64,000 nt of DNA, from the NCBI RefSeq assembly GCF_030409335.1, contig NZ_JAUFPN010000165.1, forward strand, positions 62,001-126,000, in the 5' to 3' direction. The position numbers were made by a program, and so were the translations under genes. This document shows, one piece after another, positions 7,853-20,224 of the stretch. The notes under the pieces were generated by a model. The model saw only the letters and a program-made list of their open reading frames with translations. It searched no databases and had not been told where the DNA came from. Numbering within the stretch: the first letter of the stretch is position 1; each line of letters opens with the position of its first letter. The DNA is from Paeniroseomonas aquatica. GTDB taxonomy: Bacteria > Pseudomonadota > Alphaproteobacteria > Acetobacterales > Acetobacteraceae.

Positions 7853-8431
7853 ATGGATGCCGCCTGGCTGGCCTCCGCCACCGGCTTCGCCCTGGCGATG
7901 ACCGCATCGCCCGGGCCGAACAACGCCATGGTCGCCGCCTCGGCGGCCAATTTCGGCCTGCGCCGCAGCCTGCCGCACGTGCTGGGCATCGCGCTCGGCT
8001 TTCCGGCGATGCTGGTGCTGGTCGCCTTCGGGCTGGCCGAGGTGCTGGCGGCCTCGCCCGCCCTGCAGGCGGCGCTGCGCTGGGTCGGCACCGCCTGGAT
8101 GCTCTGGCTGGCGTGGAAGATCGCCACCGCGGCGCCCGCCACCGCCGAGGCCCCGCGCCGCGGCCGGCCGATGACCCTGGTGCAGGCGGCGCTGTTCCAG
8201 TGGGTCAATCCCAAGGCATGGATCATCGCCGGCGGCGCCATCCTCACCTACGGCCGGCCCTGGCTCATGGCCGTGCTCTTCGCCCTCACCGCGCTGGTCA
8301 GCCTGCTGGCCTGGGCGGCGCTCGGGCTCGGCACCGCGCGGCTGCTGCGGACGCCGGCGGCGCTGCGCCGCTTCAATTGGGCGATGGCGGCGCTGCTGGT
8401 GCTGTCCCTGGTGCCGGTCCTGCTGGGGTAG
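7853..8431 (+). CDS. LysE/RhtB-family amino-acid exporter
   Basis: Inner-membrane efflux protein of 192 residues, with about six hydrophobic segments. The N-terminal segment carries TASPGPNNAMVAASAANFG, the family signature near the first helix, and FQWVNPKAWIIAGGA is the conserved central motif. Family members export amino acids such as lysine, threonine or homoserine, or small metabolites; the substrate cannot be told from sequence. The start was taken as ATG 7853 because GGGGAG lies six bases upstream; ATG 7847 would touch the ribosome-binding site. It follows ilvE in the same direction, so a role in balancing an amino-acid pool is plausible but not shown. Confidence 0.85.
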   Translation: MDAAWLASATGFALAMTASPGPNNAMVAASAANFGLRRSLPHVLGIALGFPAMLVLVAFGLAEVLAASPALQAALRWVGTAWMLWLAWKIATAAPATAEAPRRGRPMTLVQAALFQWVNPKAWIIAGGAILTYGRPWLMAVLFALTALVSLLAWAALGLGTARLLRTPAALRRFNWAMAALLVLSLVPVLLG

Positions 8432-8599
8432 CGCGCCGGCGCCGGACCGCACAGGGCCGTTTCGATCCGCCGCGGCGCCGCCCGCTGGCGCAGGCATGAT
8501 GCTGCATCTGCGTAAAACCGCGGCGCCGGTTGCAACGCGGAGGCCTCGACTGCGCTCCTGGCACAGCACGCGACGCGCGGATACCCCAGCAGCCGAGAG

Positions 8600-9265
8600 A
8601 TGATGCCAGATATGTCACCGAAAGATGCTCTTGACCTCTCCCGGCGCGGCCTACTCGGCGGGGCCGCGGCGGTCACCGCCGCGCCGGCCGGCGCGCAGAC
8701 GCGGGCGGCACCTGCAGCGGCCAGCGCTGCGACCTTCCCGACCGGAGCGACGAACTTGTCTCATGTCTCCTTCACCGTGAATGGCGAGCGGCGCCAGCTC
8801 GACATCGATACGCGCACCACCCTGCTCGACGCCCTGCGCGAGCACCTGCACCTCACCGGCAGCAAGAAGGGCTGCGACCACGGCCAGTGCGGCGCCTGCA
8901 CCGCCCTGGTGAACGGCCGCCGGATCAATACCTGCCTGAGCCTCGCGGTCATGCACGAGGGCGACGAGGTCACCACCATCGAGGGGCTGGGCAAGCCCGG
9001 CGACCTGCATCCGATGCAGGCGGCCTTCGTGAAGCACGACGGCTACCAGTGCGGCTATTGCACGCCCGGGCAGATCTGCTCCTCGGTCGCCGTGCTGAAG
9101 GAGATCGAGGCCGGCATCCCGAGCCATGTCAGCGCCGACCTGAACGCCAAGCCGGGCGTCACCGCCGAGGAGATCCGCGAGCGCATGAGCGGCAACATCT
9201 GCCGCTGCGGCGCTTATTCCAACATCGTCGAGGCCATCAGCGAAGTCGCGGGGAGTCAGGCATGA
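8600..9265 (+). CDS. paoA: Tat-exported 2Fe-2S subunit of aldehyde oxidoreductase (PaoA-like)
   Basis: Small electron-transfer subunit of a three-part molybdenum hydroxylase. Its 221 residues begin with a twin-arginine signal ([13 protein letters not shown]), so the assembled enzyme should work in the periplasm, as for E. coli PaoABC. Two [2Fe-2S] domains follow: a plant-ferredoxin type with [16 protein letters not shown] and a helical one with QCGYCTPGQ and GNICRCGAY. Three in-frame ATGs (8600, 8603, 8612) are possible starts; all keep the signal. The stop overlaps paoB by 4 bases (ATGA). The substrate is probably an aldehyde or aromatic heterocycle but cannot be fixed from sequence. No dedicated cytosine-dinucleotide synthase or PaoD/XdhC chaperone gene is seen nearby. 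Confidence 0.88.
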   Translation: MMPDMSPKDALDLSRRGLLGGAAAVTAAPAGAQTRAAPAAASAATFPTGATNLSHVSFTVNGERRQLDIDTRTTLLDALREHLHLTGSKKGCDHGQCGACTALVNGRRINTCLSLAVMHEGDEVTTIEGLGKPGDLHPMQAAFVKHDGYQCGYCTPGQICSSVAVLKEIEAGIPSHVSADLNAKPGVTAEEIRERMSGNICRCGAYSNIVEAISEVAGSQA

Positions 9266-10212
9266 AGCCCTTCACCTACGAGCGCGCCCGCTCCCCGGCC
9301 GAGGCCGCGGCGGCGGCGGCCCGCACTCCGGGCGCCAAGTTCATCGCCGGCGGCACCAACCTGCTCGACCTGATGAAGCTGCAGATCGAGACCCCGGGCC
9401 ATCTGATCGACGTCAACGGCCTTGCGCTGGACAAGATCGAGGCGACCGCCGAGGGCGGCCTCCGCATCGGCGCACTGGTGCGCAACACCGATCTCGCGGC
9501 CGATGAGCGGGTGCGGCGCGACTACGGCGTTCTGTCCCGCGCGCTGCTGGCCGGTGCCTCCGGCCAGCTCCGCAACAAGGCGACCACCGGCGGCAACCTG
9601 CTGCAGCGGACCCGGTGTCCCTATTTCTACGACACCAACCAGCCCTGCAACAAGCGCCAGCCGGGCAGCGGCTGCGCCGCCATCGGCGGCTACAGCCGCC
9701 AGCTCGCGGTGATCGGCAGCAGCGAGGCCTGCATCGCCACCCACCCCGGCGACATGTCCATCGCCATGCGGGCGCTCGATGCGGTGGTCGAGACGGTGAA
9801 GCCGGACGGCACCGCCCGCGCCATCCCGATTGCCGAATTCCACCGCCTGCCCGGCGACACGCCGCAGATCGAGACGGCGCTGGAGCAGGGCGAGTTCATC
9901 ACCGCGGTGGTGCTGCCGAAGCCGGCCGGCGGCACGCATATCTACCGCAAGGTCCGCGACCGCGCCTCCTATGCCTATGCGCTGGTCTCGGTCGCCGCCA
10001 TCGTGCAGCGCGACGGCACGGCGCGCGTGGCGATCGGCGGGGTGGCGCACAAACCCTGGCGGGTGGAAGCGGCCGAGGCCGAGATCCCGCGCGGCGCCAA
10101 GGCGGCCGCCGCGGCGATCATGGCCGGTGCCAGGCCGACCCACGACAATGCCTTCAAGGTCACGCTGGTCGAGCGCACGCTGGGCGCGGTGCTGGCGGAA
10201 GCGAGGAGCTGA
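9262..10212 (+). CDS. paoB: FAD-binding subunit of aldehyde oxidoreductase (PaoB-like)
   Basis: Medium subunit of 316 residues that binds FAD and passes electrons out of the molybdenum hydroxylase. The FAD-binding segment [13 protein letters not shown] is near residues 31-43, and [16 protein letters not shown] and [10 protein letters not shown] follow in the usual order. The loop RCPYFYD...[11 protein letters not shown] supplies the cysteines that in E. coli PaoB bind an extra [4Fe-4S] cluster, a trait of this subfamily. It starts at the ATG overlapping the paoA stop, and paoC begins four bases after its own stop, so all three are made together. It has no signal and would be exported as a passenger with the Tat-tagged small subunit. 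Confidence 0.88.
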   Translation: MKPFTYERARSPAEAAAAAARTPGAKFIAGGTNLLDLMKLQIETPGHLIDVNGLALDKIEATAEGGLRIGALVRNTDLAADERVRRDYGVLSRALLAGASGQLRNKATTGGNLLQRTRCPYFYDTNQPCNKRQPGSGCAAIGGYSRQLAVIGSSEACIATHPGDMSIAMRALDAVVETVKPDGTARAIPIAEFHRLPGDTPQIETALEQGEFITAVVLPKPAGGTHIYRKVRDRASYAYALVSVAAIVQRDGTARVAIGGVAHKPWRVEAAEAEIPRGAKAAAAAIMAGARPTHDNAFKVTLVERTLGAVLAEARS

Positions 10213-10216
10213 GCCG

Positions 10217-12415
10217 ATGAAATTCGACACGCCGGCCACCACCAACCCGATCGACCAGCTCAAGGTCGTCGGCCAGCCGCTCGACCGCGTCGACGGTCCG
10301 CTCAAGACCAGCGGCACCGCGCCCTATGCCTATGAGCGGCACGATGTGGTGGCGAACCAGGCCTATGGCTACGTGGTCGGCGCGGCCATCGCCAAGGGCC
10401 GCATCACCGGGATGGCGCTCGACGCCGCCCGCGCCGCGCCCGGGGTGATCACCATCGTCACCGCCGAGACCGCCGGCAAGCTCGACAAGGGCAAGCGCAA
10501 CGCCGCCACGCTGTTCGGCGGCCCCGAGGTCGAGCACTACCACCAGGCGGTCGCCCTGGTCGTCGCCGAGAGCTTCGAGCAGGCCCGCGCGGCGGCGCAG
10601 CTGGTGCAGGTCGACTACGCCAAGGCCGAGGGCGCCTACGACCTGGCGGCGGCGAAGCAGGCCGGCGTCGAGCCGAGCGAGGGCAGCCCGGACCAGAAGG
10701 TCGGCGACTTCGAGGCCGCCTTCGCCGCGGCGCCGGTGCAGTTCGACCGGACCTACACCACGCCCGACCAGTCGCATGCGATGATGGAGCCGCATGCCAG
10801 CATCGCCGCGTGGGAGGGCGACAAGGTCACGGTCTGGACCTCGAACCAGATGGTCGACTGGGCCACGACCGACCTGGCCCAGACGCTGGGCCTGCCGAAG
10901 GAGCAGGTGCGGATCGTCTCGCCCTATATCGGCGGCGGCTTCGGCGGCAAGCTGTTCCTGCGGGCCGATACGCTGCTCGCGGCACTCGGCGCCCGCGCGG
11001 CGAAGCGCCCGGTGAAGGTGGCGCTGACCCGGCCGATGATGGCCAACAACACCACCCACCGGCCGGCGACGATCCAACGGATCCGCTTCGGCGCCGGCCG
11101 CGACGGCAAGCTCACCGCCATCGCGCATGAGAGCTGGTCGGGCAACCTGCCGGGCGGCGAGCCGGAGGATGCGATCCAGCAGTCGCGGCTGCTCTATGCC
11201 GGCGCCAACCGGCTGACCGGGAACCGCCTGGCGACGCTGGACCTGCCGGAAGGCAATGCGATGCGGGCGCCGGGCGAGACGCCGGGGCTGATGGCGCTCG
11301 AGATCGCCATGGACGAGATGGCGGAGCAGCTCGGCCTCGACCCCATCGAGTTCCGCGTCAGGAACGACACCCAGGTCGATCCGGCCAATCCGGACCGGCC
11401 CTTCTCGCAGCGTCAGCTGATCGAATGCCTCCGCCAGGGCGCCGAGCGCTTCGGCTGGGACAAGCGCGCGACCAAGCCCGGCAGCCGCCGCGAGGGCCGC
11501 TGGCTGGTCGGCATCGGGGTTGCCGCCGGCTTCCGCAACAGCATGTCGATGCCCTCGGGCGCCCGGGTCCGGCTGGACGCGGCAGGCGTGGTGACGGTCG
11601 AGACCGACATGACCGACATCGGCACCGGCAGCTACACCATCATCGCCCAGACCGCGGCGGAGATGATGGGCGTGGGCATGGACAAGGTGGTGGTGCGGCT
11701 TGGCGACAGCAGCTTCCCGGTCTCGGCCGGCTCGGGCGGGCAGTGGGGCGCGAACAGCTCGACCGCCGGCGTCTATGCCGCCTGCGTCAAGCTGCGCGAG
11801 GCGGTGGCGCAGAAGCTCGGCTTCAACTCCGCCGACACCGCCTTCGCCGATGGTCAGGTGCGGGCGGGCAACCGCAGCGCGCCGCTGGGCCAGGCGGCGG
11901 GCGAGGGCGGGCTGGTCGCCGAGGACACCATCGAATACGGCGACCTGGCGAAGCAGTACCAGCAATCCACCTTCGCCGGGCATTTCGTCGAGGTCGCCGT
12001 GGATGCGGCGACCGGCGAGGTGCGGGTGCGGCGGATGCTCGCGGTCTGCGCCGCGGGCCGGATCCTCAACCCGAAGTCGGCGCGCAGCCAGGTGATCGGG
12101 GCGATGACCATGGGCGTCGGCGGCGCGCTGATGGAGGAGCTGGCGGTGGACAAGCGCCACGGCTTCTTCGTCAACCACGACCTCGCCACCTACGAGGTGC
12201 CGGTGCATGCCGACATCCCGCACCAGGAGGTGGTCTTCCTGGAGGAGGCCGATGCGACCTCCTCGCCGATGAAGGCCAAGGGCGTCGGCGAGCTCGGGCT
12301 CTGCGGCGTCGGCGCGGCGGTGGCCAATGCCATCCACAACGCCACCGGGCTGCGGGTGCGGGAGTATCCGATCACCCTCGACAAGCTGCTCGACCGGCTG
12401 CCCGACGCGGCCTGA
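10217..12415 (+). CDS. paoC: Molybdenum-binding catalytic subunit of aldehyde oxidoreductase (PaoC-like)
   Basis: Large catalytic subunit, 732 residues, of the xanthine dehydrogenase family. It binds molybdenum cofactor and hydroxylates the substrate with water-derived oxygen. Visible motifs are IGGGFGGK in the first half, MRAPGETPG, TDIGTGSYTI, GSGGQWGANS and KGVGELGLCGVG. In the last, the catalytic glutamate is residue 692, the position I recall for E. coli PaoC. It lacks its own signal peptide, consistent with co-export with PaoA. Substrate range in this family covers aromatic and aliphatic aldehydes and some N-heterocycles. The operon ends here; a GC-rich hairpin lies 16 bases after the stop. 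Confidence 0.88.
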   Translation: MKFDTPATTNPIDQLKVVGQPLDRVDGPLKTSGTAPYAYERHDVVANQAYGYVVGAAIAKGRITGMALDAARAAPGVITIVTAETAGKLDKGKRNAATLFGGPEVEHYHQAVALVVAESFEQARAAAQLVQVDYAKAEGAYDLAAAKQAGVEPSEGSPDQKVGDFEAAFAAAPVQFDRTYTTPDQSHAMMEPHASIAAWEGDKVTVWTSNQMVDWATTDLAQTLGLPKEQVRIVSPYIGGGFGGKLFLRADTLLAALGARAAKRPVKVALTRPMMANNTTHRPATIQRIRFGAGRDGKLTAIAHESWSGNLPGGEPEDAIQQSRLLYAGANRLTGNRLATLDLPEGNAMRAPGETPGLMALEIAMDEMAEQLGLDPIEFRVRNDTQVDPANPDRPFSQRQLIECLRQGAERFGWDKRATKPGSRREGRWLVGIGVAAGFRNSMSMPSGARVRLDAAGVVTVETDMTDIGTGSYTIIAQTAAEMMGVGMDKVVVRLGDSSFPVSAGSGGQWGANSSTAGVYAACVKLREAVAQKLGFNSADTAFADGQVRAGNRSAPLGQAAGEGGLVAEDTIEYGDLAKQYQQSTFAGHFVEVAVDAATGEVRVRRMLAVCAAGRILNPKSARSQVIGAMTMGVGGALMEELAVDKRHGFFVNHDLATYEVPVHADIPHQEVVFLEEADATSSPMKAKGVGELGLCGVGAAVANAIHNATGLRVREYPITLDKLLDRLPDAA

Positions 12416-12430
12416 CCCGAGGGCGGGACA

Positions 12431-12475
12431 GGCGGCGGGGGAAGGGGGAGCCGACGCGCCCGCTGCCCCGCCGCC
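12431..12475 (+). terminator. GC-rich hairpin after paoABC
   Basis: Perfect 10-base arms (GGCGGCGGGG at 12431-12440 and its complement at 12466-12475) with a 25-base loop lie just after the paoC stop. No T-run follows, so this is at best a weak intrinsic terminator. A poor TTGACG box at 12492-12497 with no convincing -10 box follows, and could start the metal-efflux genes. Confidence 0.35.
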
Positions 12476-12535
12476 GCGGGCACCGGCGGGCTTGACGCGG
12501 GGCCCTGCTCCCGCCATCTCGGCGCCATCCTCGCG

Positions 12536-12877
12536 ATGCTGAACCCGCTCCTCCGGCTCCGTTCCTGCCGTATCCTCGCCCTGCTGGCGGCCCTGCTGCT
12601 GGCCGGCGTGCCGCCGCATGGGCATGGCGCCGCGGGCGCCTGGCCGGCGGCCGCGGCCTCGGTCACCGCCGACCGTGGCGATGCCCCGGAGCAGGGCGCG
12701 GCGCTGGCGGATTGCGGGCTGTGCCACGCGTCCCGGGCGATGATGCCGCATCGCGCGGGAACCCCGGGGCCCCAGGCGCTGCCCGGCACCGTCCTGGCCC
12801 TGGCCCTGGTGGCCTCCCCCGAGGGGCAGCCCGGCCGGGTCCCGGCCCGGCCACCGAGACAGCCGACGCCCGCCTAG
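12536..12877 (+). CDS. Small exported hypothetical protein upstream of metal-efflux genes (DUF2946-like)
   Basis: A 113-residue protein with a clear signal peptide or anchor (positively charged start, hydrophobic run at about 13-24). A histidine-containing HGHG follows, then a cysteine pair in DCGLCHASR, and a second hydrophobic stretch (VLALALVAS) near residue 85-93. The layout resembles small DUF2946-type proteins often found beside copper-handling genes, but the match is weak and from memory. It ends 21 bases before the efflux adaptor gene and is probably in the same operon. The Cys-x-x-Cys-His motif could bind a metal ion, or it could be a single c-type heme motif (CxxCH); the text fits CGLCH exactly. 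Function is unknown. Confidence 0.55.
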   Translation: MLNPLLRLRSCRILALLAALLLAGVPPHGHGAAGAWPAAAASVTADRGDAPEQGAALADCGLCHASRAMMPHRAGTPGPQALPGTVLALALVASPEGQPGRVPARPPRQPTPA

Positions 12878-12898
12878 CCGCGGCCTGTCGGAGGACGG

Positions 12899-14671
12899 GT
12901 GCGGCCATCCGCGTCCCGCCCTCCCGCTGCAAGGCCCGTCATGCCCTTCCCGTCGCTGCCGCGCGCCCTCGCCCGCGCGCCTGCCTCCCTGCGCGTCATC
13001 TCCGGCGCGACCCTGCTGGCCATCCTGATCCCCGGACCGCTCGCCCTGGCCGATGCGGAGCACGAGGCGCCACCTGCCCTGGCGGTGCCGGCGCGGCCCC
13101 GGGTCGCGGTCCATTCCGACCGCTACGAGATCGTCGCGGTGCGGGAGGCGCCGGACCGGCTGCGGCTCTGGCTCGACCGCATCGAGGGCAATGTCCCGGT
13201 CGGTGACGCCCGGCTGGAGCTGGTGCTCGAGGAGGAAGCGTTCTCCGCCCTCCCTGAGGCCGATGGCACCTACCTGCTGGACTCGCCGCGGCTCGCACGC
13301 ACCGGGCGGCCCTTCGACCTGGTCTTCTCGGTCACTGGCGGCCCGGAAGGCGACGACCTGCTGGCCGGCACGCTGCCGGCGCTGCCCGCGCCCGACCCGC
13401 ATGCCGGCCCCTTCGAGGACCGCTGGCATGCGGCGCGGGAGTGGCTGGCGCACCAGCCCTGGCTGGTCGCCGGCGGCGGTGCCCTGCTGGGCCTCGCCGC
13501 CGGGCTGGGCCTCGCCGGGCTGGGCCTCGCCGGGCGCCGCCGCCGGCCACGGCGCGCCGCCCTCGCCGCCACCCTCGTCCTCCTGGCCCTGCTGCCGACC
13601 CTGCCGGCGCGGGCCGGGGAGGGGCACGACCACGACGAGGCCGCGCCCCCGGCCGGCAGCGCGGCGGTCGACGCCCCCGCCCGCCTGCCGGATGGCCGGG
13701 TCTTCCTGCCCAAGGTCAGCCAGCGCCTGCTGGAGGTGCGCACCATGACGCTGCGGGACGCCGCCGCGTCCCGCACGGTGACCATGGTCGGCCGCATCGT
13801 CGCCGATCCCAACCGCGGCGGCGTCGCCCAGAGCCTCGCCGGCGGCCGCATCGCGCTGCCCGAGGCCGGCCTGCCGCGGCTCGGCCAGGCGGTGCGGCGC
13901 GGCGAGGTCCTGGCGGTGGTCGAGCCGGCGATCCCGGTCGCCGACCAGACCACCATCGCCGAGCGCTCCGGCGACCTCGGCCAGCAGATCGCCACCGCCG
14001 AGGCGCGGCTGGCCCGCGCCCGCAACCTCGCCGCCTCCGGCGCCGGCACCCGCGTCTCGGTGATCGACACCGAGATCGAGCTGGAGGGGCTGCGCCGCCG
14101 CCGCGCGCTGCTGGCGCAGAACCGGGTGGCGCCGGAGGTGATCCGGGCGCCGGCCGATGGCGTCGTCGCCAGCGCCCGCGCCGTCGCCGGGCAGGTGGTG
14201 GCGGCGCAGGACGTGCTGTTCCAGATCGTCGATCCCGCCGGACTCTGGGTCGAGGCGCTGGTCTTCGTCGGCGACGCGGCGATGGACCTGCGCGGCGCCA
14301 CCGCCTCGGTCCGCGGCAGCCCGCCGATGCGGCTCGCGCTGCAGGGCTTCGGGCGGGCGGTGCAGCAGGGCGCCACCCTGGCGCAGTTCCGGGTGGTGGA
14401 GCCCATGGCCGGCCTGTCGCTCGGCCAGCCGGTGACGGTGGTGGCCGAGGTCGCCGAGCCTATCCGCGGCCTGGTCCTGCCGCGCGCCGCGGTGGTGCGG
14501 GCGCCGAACGGCGAGCAGGTGGTCTGGCGCCACCTCAAGCCCGAGATCTTCGCCGCCGCGCCGGTCCGCATCGAGCCGCTCGACGCCGCCCGCGTGCTGG
14601 TCGCCGCCGGCCTCGCCGCCGGCGAGCGCGTGGTGGTGCAGGGCGCCGGCCTCGTGAACCAGGTGCGCTGA
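12899..14671 (+). CDS. Heavy-metal RND efflux periplasmic adaptor with an extra N-terminal domain
   Basis: Membrane-fusion protein linking an RND pump to an outer-membrane channel. The adaptor core occupies about residues 240-590, with the lipoyl/hairpin region (PADGVVASARAVAGQVV) and barrel segments (LVLPRAAVVRAPNGEQVVW). Before it lies an unusual N-terminal half: a signal-like segment, a periplasmic domain of about 130 residues with no recognised match, a hydrophobic helix at about 187-208, an RRRRPRR turn, and a second hydrophobic helix ending ARAGEGHDHDE. That second helix looks like the adaptor's own former signal peptide, and the His-rich motif is typical of the mature start of CzcB/CusB-type proteins. 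GTG 12899 has GGAGG close upstream; ATG 12941 is an alternative start. The pump gene follows after 3 bases. Confidence 0.82.
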   Translation: MRPSASRPPAARPVMPFPSLPRALARAPASLRVISGATLLAILIPGPLALADAEHEAPPALAVPARPRVAVHSDRYEIVAVREAPDRLRLWLDRIEGNVPVGDARLELVLEEEAFSALPEADGTYLLDSPRLARTGRPFDLVFSVTGGPEGDDLLAGTLPALPAPDPHAGPFEDRWHAAREWLAHQPWLVAGGGALLGLAAGLGLAGLGLAGRRRRPRRAALAATLVLLALLPTLPARAGEGHDHDEAAPPAGSAAVDAPARLPDGRVFLPKVSQRLLEVRTMTLRDAAASRTVTMVGRIVADPNRGGVAQSLAGGRIALPEAGLPRLGQAVRRGEVLAVVEPAIPVADQTTIAERSGDLGQQIATAEARLARARNLAASGAGTRVSVIDTEIELEGLRRRRALLAQNRVAPEVIRAPADGVVASARAVAGQVVAAQDVLFQIVDPAGLWVEALVFVGDAAMDLRGATASVRGSPPMRLALQGFGRAVQQGATLAQFRVVEPMAGLSLGQPVTVVAEVAEPIRGLVLPRAAVVRAPNGEQVVWRHLKPEIFAAAPVRIEPLDAARVLVAAGLAAGERVVVQGAGLVNQVR

Positions 14672-14674
14672 GCG

Positions 14675-17818
<3,144 letters not shown>

Positions 17819-17962
17819 TGGCCCCGCGCCGCGCCCGGGCACAACCTGCCCCGGCCCGGGGGCGGGGAAAGGGCCGCACGGCGGCCTGGTCGTGCTGGCC
17901 GATGGCCACCGGATCCAGGCCCGCTGCATCCTGGATCGGCGACCGCCCGGACCAGGCCGCCC

Positions 17963-20224
17963 CTAGGCGCCGATGAGCGCCTCCAGACCGATCGGGAAGC
18001 GCCGCACCCGCACCCCGGTCGCATGCCAGACCGCATTGGCGACGGCGCCCGCGGTGCCGGTGATGGCGATCTCGCCGACGCCCTTGATGCCCAGCGGATT
18101 CACATGCGGGTCTTGCTCCGCGACCAGGATCGCCTCCAGCGAGGGCACGTCGGCATTCACCGGGAGGTGGTACTCGGCCAGGTCGGCGTTCATGATCCGG
18201 CCGCTGCGCCGGTCGGTCACCGCATGTTCGTGCAGGGCGAAGGACACGCCCCAGGTCATCCCGCCGTAATACTGGCTGCGCACCATCCGCGGGTTGATCA
18301 CCCGGCCGGCGGCGAAGGCGCCGACCACCCGCGTCGCGCGGATCTGGCCGAAGTCGGGGTCGACCTTCACCTCGACGAAGACCGCGCCATGGGCGTGCAT
18401 GGCGAAGGCTTTCTGCGCCGCCGGATCGGCGGCGCCCTGGCCCATCGCCTCGAGCCCGGCCAGGCCGGCGCGGGAAAGGATGGCGGCGTAGCTCTCGCTG
18501 CGCGCCTCGTCGTCGCGGCGGTGCAGCCGGCCCTCGCGGGCGACCACGCCGGCATTGCCGGCGCCGAACAGCGGCGAGCGCTCGTCGCCGGTGGCCAGCG
18601 CCGCCAGCCTGTCGATCACCGCCCCGCCGGCGCCGTGGATGGCGGAGGAGACCGTCGCCATGTGGGCCGAGCCGCCGGCGATCCCGGCATCCGGCAGGTC
18701 GGAGGTGCCGGAGCGGAACTCGAGCCGGTCGAGCGGCAGCCCCATCCCGTCGGCGGCGACCTGGGCCAGCGCGGTCCAGGCGCCCTGGCCCATGTCATGC
18801 GCGCCGGTCTCGACCAGGCCACTGCCGTCGGCGCGCAGCGTCGCCCGGGCATGGCCGGCCATCATCATCGCCGGGAAGGTCGCGGTGCCCATGCCCCAGC
18901 CGACCAGCAGCCCGGCCTCGTCGCGCATCTGCCGCGGCTGCAGCGGCCGGCCCGCCCAGCCGAAGCGTGCGGCGCCCTCGGCGTAGCATTCCCGCAGCGC
19001 CTTGGAAGAGAAGGGCTTGCCCGAGGCCGGCTCCACCTCGGCGTAGTTCCGCAGCCGGAAGGCCAGCGGGTCCATGCCGCAGGCGAAGGCCATCTCGTCC
19101 ACCGCGCTTTCCAGCGCGATGCTGCCGGGCGCCTCGCCCGGCGCCCGCATGAACATCGGCGTGCCGGTGTCGAGCCGCACCGCCTCGTGGCTCGTGTGCA
19201 GCGCCGGGGTCGCATAGAGGGTATGGGCGACGTCCGCCGCGGCCTCGATGAAGTCGTCGAAGCTGCTGGTGGCGGTCAGGGTGTGGCTGGCGATGGCGGT
19301 GAAGCCGCCGGCGGCGTCGGCGCCCATGCGGATGGTCTGCCGGGTCGGCGCCCGATGCCCGACCGGGCCGTACATCTGCTCCCGCCGCAGCACCAGCTTC
19401 ACCGGCCGGCCGACCAGCCGGGCGGCGAGGATGCCCAGCACCTGCGGCCCGTTGGCCAGCCCCTTGGAGCCGAAGCCGCCGCCGAGGAAGGGGCTGCGGA
19501 TGTGGATGTCCTCGGGCCGGATGCCGAAGAGCGCGGCGAAGCGCGCCTGGGCCATGGCCATGCCCTGGCTCGGGGTGTCGAGGGTGAGCCTTTCGCCGTC
19601 CCAGGCCGCCACGATGGCATGCGGCTCCATCGCGTTGTGGTACTGCGCCGGCGTCTCGTAGACCGCCTCCATGCGGCGCGGCGCGGCGGCGAGGCCGGCC
19701 TCCACCTCGCCCTGCGCGAAGCTGGCCGGGCTGCCGACGCCGACGGCAGCCGGCACGAAGGCCGCGGCGCCGTCCAGCCCGACGCGCGGCGGCTCGGCCG
19801 CGTAGCGCGGCGCGAGCAGCGCGGCGCCCTCGGTCGCGGCCTCCAGCGTCTCGGCGATCACCACCGCGATCGGCTGCTGCGGATAGCGGACCGCGTCGTT
19901 CTGCAGCGCGTCCAGCCGGAACATGAAGGGCGAGTCCTTGGCATCGGGGTCGCCGGCCAGCGGCGGGCGGTTGGCCGGGGTCATCACCTCCACCACGCCC
20001 GGATGCGCCTTGGCCGCCGCGACATCGAGGCCGAGGACCCGGCCGCGGGCGATGCCGCTGGTGGCGAGCACGGCGAAGAGCATGCCCGGCGGGTGGTTGT
20101 CGGCGGCGTAGCGGGCCTGGCCGGTGACCTTCAGCGGCCCGTCGCGGCGGGTCAGCGGCTGGCCGATGCTGGAGCCCTGGCGGAGATGCGCGGGCGCGGC
20201 GATGCCGGGGATCGGATCAGACAT
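17963..20224 (-). CDS. Molybdenum-binding subunit of a second xanthine dehydrogenase-family enzyme
   Basis: Catalytic subunit, 753 residues, paralogous to the PaoC-like protein at 10.2-12.4 kb. Motifs are LGGGFGSKG, MRAPGEAPGS, AHDMGQGAWT, GGSAHMATV and KGVGEIAITG, with the catalytic glutamate at residue 718. It starts at MSDPIPG, overlapping the FAD-subunit stop by 8 bases. The operon order is 2Fe-2S, FAD, Mo subunit, as in the first set. It lies head-to-tail away from the TetR gene that probably controls it. The 144 bases between its end and the convergent RND pump gene are GC-rich, with no clear terminator. The substrate is unknown; the PaoC-type architecture suggests an aldehyde or N-heterocycle. 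Confidence 0.87.
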   Translation of the reverse strand: MSDPIPGIAAPAHLRQGSSIGQPLTRRDGPLKVTGQARYAADNHPPGMLFAVLATSGIARGRVLGLDVAAAKAHPGVVEVMTPANRPPLAGDPDAKDSPFMFRLDALQNDAVRYPQQPIAVVIAETLEAATEGAALLAPRYAAEPPRVGLDGAAAFVPAAVGVGSPASFAQGEVEAGLAAAPRRMEAVYETPAQYHNAMEPHAIVAAWDGERLTLDTPSQGMAMAQARFAALFGIRPEDIHIRSPFLGGGFGSKGLANGPQVLGILAARLVGRPVKLVLRREQMYGPVGHRAPTRQTIRMGADAAGGFTAIASHTLTATSSFDDFIEAAADVAHTLYATPALHTSHEAVRLDTGTPMFMRAPGEAPGSIALESAVDEMAFACGMDPLAFRLRNYAEVEPASGKPFSSKALRECYAEGAARFGWAGRPLQPRQMRDEAGLLVGWGMGTATFPAMMMAGHARATLRADGSGLVETGAHDMGQGAWTALAQVAADGMGLPLDRLEFRSGTSDLPDAGIAGGSAHMATVSSAIHGAGGAVIDRLAALATGDERSPLFGAGNAGVVAREGRLHRRDDEARSESYAAILSRAGLAGLEAMGQGAADPAAQKAFAMHAHGAVFVEVKVDPDFGQIRATRVVGAFAAGRVINPRMVRSQYYGGMTWGVSFALHEHAVTDRRSGRIMNADLAEYHLPVNADVPSLEAILVAEQDPHVNPLGIKGVGEIAITGTAGAVANAVWHATGVRVRRFPIGLEALIGA

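Noticed and set aside
8520-8599. A sigma-54 type promoter (TGGCAC) before the first hydroxylase operon
   Set aside because: The TGGCAC near 8560 is not followed at the correct spacing by a TTGC element.
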